This document shows, in pieces, positions 28,750 through 30,286 of a stretch of DNA of 30,286 bases (within the stretch, counting starts at the first letter, position 1; every line of letters starts with the position of its first letter). This DNA comes from Butyriboletus loyo (Eukaryota > Basidiomycota > Agaricomycetes > Boletales > Boletaceae): NCBI GenBank assembly GCA_038093515.1, contig JBBPSI010000274.1:1-30286 (forward strand), read 5' to 3'. Position numbers and translations under genes: made by a program. The notes below the pieces were generated by a model that was not told the origin of the DNA, did no database searches, and saw only the letters and a list, made by a program, of their open reading frames with translations.

Positions 28750-29033
28750 ATATATCCTTTACCTGAGATACATAAACATATTACAGCATTCCAGGATCTA
28801 ATATATGTAATAAGAACTTAAAGTCAAAGAACTGTCCCAATGAGTTGTCCTTTTGATATGGCTGCTATTCAGTCAGATCATATCCATATTGTTTGGCCCA
28901 GAGACCAGTGTGTATCCATGAGGAATGCCATCCTTTCATGCACCAATGGCCTAACCTTGGGAATACCTGCTAACTAAATATATTGCAATTAGTAAGAAAC
29001 ATGCAAATATTGGGTCAGTTGTTTGAGCCACTG
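28750..29033 (-). repeat. Terminus of a diverged Tc1-A relative
   Basis: The outer end (on the minus strand CAGTGGCTCAAACAACTGAC) is followed outside by TA (29034-29035). The inner motif GTCAAAGAACTGTCCCAATG lies at about 28826-28845. The sub-terminal block TTACAGCAT...CTAATATATGTAA matches Tc1-A near 7845-7875. No coding part remains. Confidence 0.7.
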
Positions 29034-29035
29034 TA

Positions 29036-29643
29036 TATACTGTAGTTGTGCAGTCATATGAACAAAGCATCATGATCTTGATGTTTATGTTCTTCCATTG
29101 GTTGGTACTGCAGTTTCAACACATGAGCTCCATAGGATACTGGTAGCTTCATTTGTCACACAAATTATCCTATGCCCATCTTTGAGAGAACATCCTTTTT
29201 GACCCACCAAACATGGTCAACAAAAGGTGATCAGAAAATCAGTATTTCTCCAGACCCACCTCACTGTATGTACTTTCAGTTGAGTGAAAAACTCAGCACA
29301 ATCTGGCAGCATCAACTAGCACATAATATTATTCCAGTTCTCAATCCTATGATTGTGGAGGAAAATATGTGATTGGCTGGGAAATGACATGTGACAGAAT
29401 GTTAAAGAACTTTGATGAATGTTTTGGAAGGTACAATGGTTGAACTTTGTAGAAAAACAGGGGGAAAAGGAAAAGGAAGATTCTGGGTCAGACCAGACTA
29501 TTAGTACAAATGTGGCAAGCAAACAGATTGCAGGAAAAGAGAAAGAAAGGATAGGGTAAGTCATCTGGCAAGTCATAACATTTTAGCTATAGATTGGCCT
29601 ATGCTATAAGACAAGTTAGTATGTAGAAAGTTATGTCACTTCA
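29036..29643 (+). other. Intergenic DNA with coding-like fragments
   Basis: Plus-strand pieces in three frames look protein-like: DPPHCMYFQLSEKLSTIWQH (29172-29372 frame), WEMTCDRMLKNFDECFGRY (about 29377-29440) and EKEKEDSGSDQTISTNVASK (29419-29559). A GTAAGT follows at 29556. They may be a decayed gene converging on the minus-strand gene at right, or exons of an intact one. No family was recognised and no repeat match was found. Confidence 0.3.
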
Positions 29644-30125
29644 CTACCTACACAAAGGGTACTGCTTTATTATGTCCATGACAAGGTCCACTTTTTCATC
29701 TTCAGATTTGGTGGCAAAATGTTTGGATAAGATCTCATCCAGTTTCTTTGAGATATGAGCAGATACCCCAGATGCTTTATACCTTTTTTCTGCTAAGGCA
29801 AAGGGATTTTCAGATTTATTCTGAACCAGAGTGAAGGAATATTGAAGAAGTAGTATAAGGCCTATGAAAAGATATTGAAGTTATGAAAATTTGAAATGAA
29901 TTCACTTACCAATGCCATGTTGCAGAACCTTTTTCTCAGTGTTGGTTTTCTTTTTGATCTGAAATACACAAAGAGTTAATACAGTAAATATAATTTCATA
30001 ATTGTACATGCCACCATGGTCTTTGCCTCTGTTGGTTGAAGAGAACTCTGAAATTGTTGTAGTAAATACCTAGTATGATCAAATGATAAATGATTTACCA
30101 GGGAAGACTGAGGGTTGGTGACAAC
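29644..30125 (-). CDS. 3' exons of an unknown spliced host gene
   Basis: Three exons fit one frame on the minus strand: 30125-30015 (VVTNPQSSLVNHLSFDHTRY...TEAKTM), 29958-29910 (IKKKTNTEKKVLQHGI) and 29861-29644 (LILLLQYSFTLVQNKSENPF ... VDLVMDIIKQYPLCR, stop). The introns are 30014-29959 (56 nt, GTGGCA...TTTCAG, TTAAC branch) and 29909-29862 (48 nt, GTAAGT...CATAG, ATAAC branch), typical basidiomycete sizes. An upstream 100-nt intron (30225-30126, GTAAGA...TTGCAG) is likely; the first exon lies off or at the window edge. An alternative splice choice in exon 3 (TTCAG at 29828) also keeps a frame. Lys-rich and helical; no domain recognised. Confidence 0.5.
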
Positions 30126-30286
30126 CTGCAAGATGTCAGTTGCAATATAAAGAGCTTCAAGTTAAAAACTGACACTCTGGTCAAATTATGAGTACAATAT
30201 TGAAACAATCACACAGATGTCTTACCTTCTAAATGAAGACAAAGCATAAAATTAAATAACACAAATAAGATTGCATGGAAAAATAA

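Noticed and set aside
1..30286. CRISPR arrays, operons, bacterial promoters, rRNA or tRNA genes
   Set aside because: No regularly spaced short repeats, no tRNA cloverleaf and no rRNA sequence were seen; introns and retrotransposons mark a eukaryote.

Overview
The window is a deeply nested graveyard of transposable elements from a filamentous fungus. A basidiomycete, probably an agaricomycete, is my best guess. The evidence is chromodomain-bearing Ty3/gypsy retrotransposons (chromoviruses), Tc1/mariner DNA transposons with DD34E transposases, and, at the right edge, a host gene with introns of about 50 nt. No bacterial features, rRNA, tRNA or CRISPR were seen. Most older copies look depleted in CpG and carry in-frame stops of the CGA to TGA or CAG to TAG type. 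The leftmost element keeps many CpGs and open frames.

Three LTR families are named here for convenience: alpha (about 475-510 bp, TGTTATAATC...TAACA), beta (about 790-820 bp, TGTTACAGTTTTACCCC...TAACA) and gamma (about 425-455 bp, TGTTAC...GTAACA). Most copies are solo LTRs with 5-bp target-site duplications (TSDs) that can be read directly. Three Tc1/mariner families (Tc1-A, -B, -C) have 'TA' duplications.

Layout: 1-2927, 5' half of chromovirus element 1 (minus strand: LTR-alpha, long leader, intact Gag, open Pol start), inserted in the gag gene of element 2 (2928-5189, minus). 5190-8850, an older LTR-beta carrying element 2, another LTR-beta and Tc1-A. 8851-9685, host-like sequence with an LTR-gamma. 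9688-12233, Tc1-C with two solo LTRs. 12236-12890, unclassified. 12893-15418, Tc1-B with an intact transposase and two solo LTRs. 15421-18812, the other half of element 2 (RT, RNase H, integrase, chromodomain, 3' LTR; now plus strand), interrupted by a solo LTR-alpha. 18813-19071, the end of the older LTR-beta. 19072-21704, host-like broken coding sequence with two solo LTRs. 21722-23922, a large inverted repeat around an unknown ORF. 23954-25340, a second Tc1-A copy. 25343-28078, element 3 (minus, broken). 28079-29033, LTR-gamma and Tc1 ends. 29036-30286, fragments and the 3' end of a spliced host gene.

The main result is structural. The two halves of element 2, and the two halves of the LTR-beta that contains it, face opposite directions, yet their TSDs match exactly (GTACT for element 2, CACTA for LTR-beta). 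A segment ending at the left edge of Tc1-B (12890/12893) has therefore been inverted, or misassembled at Tc1-B. Secondary results: Tc1 ends built as about 210-bp modules bracketed by inverted copies of the terminal motif; a Tf1-like self-priming signal supported by covariation; and a -1 frameshift or reinitiation signal at the gag/pol junction of element 1.
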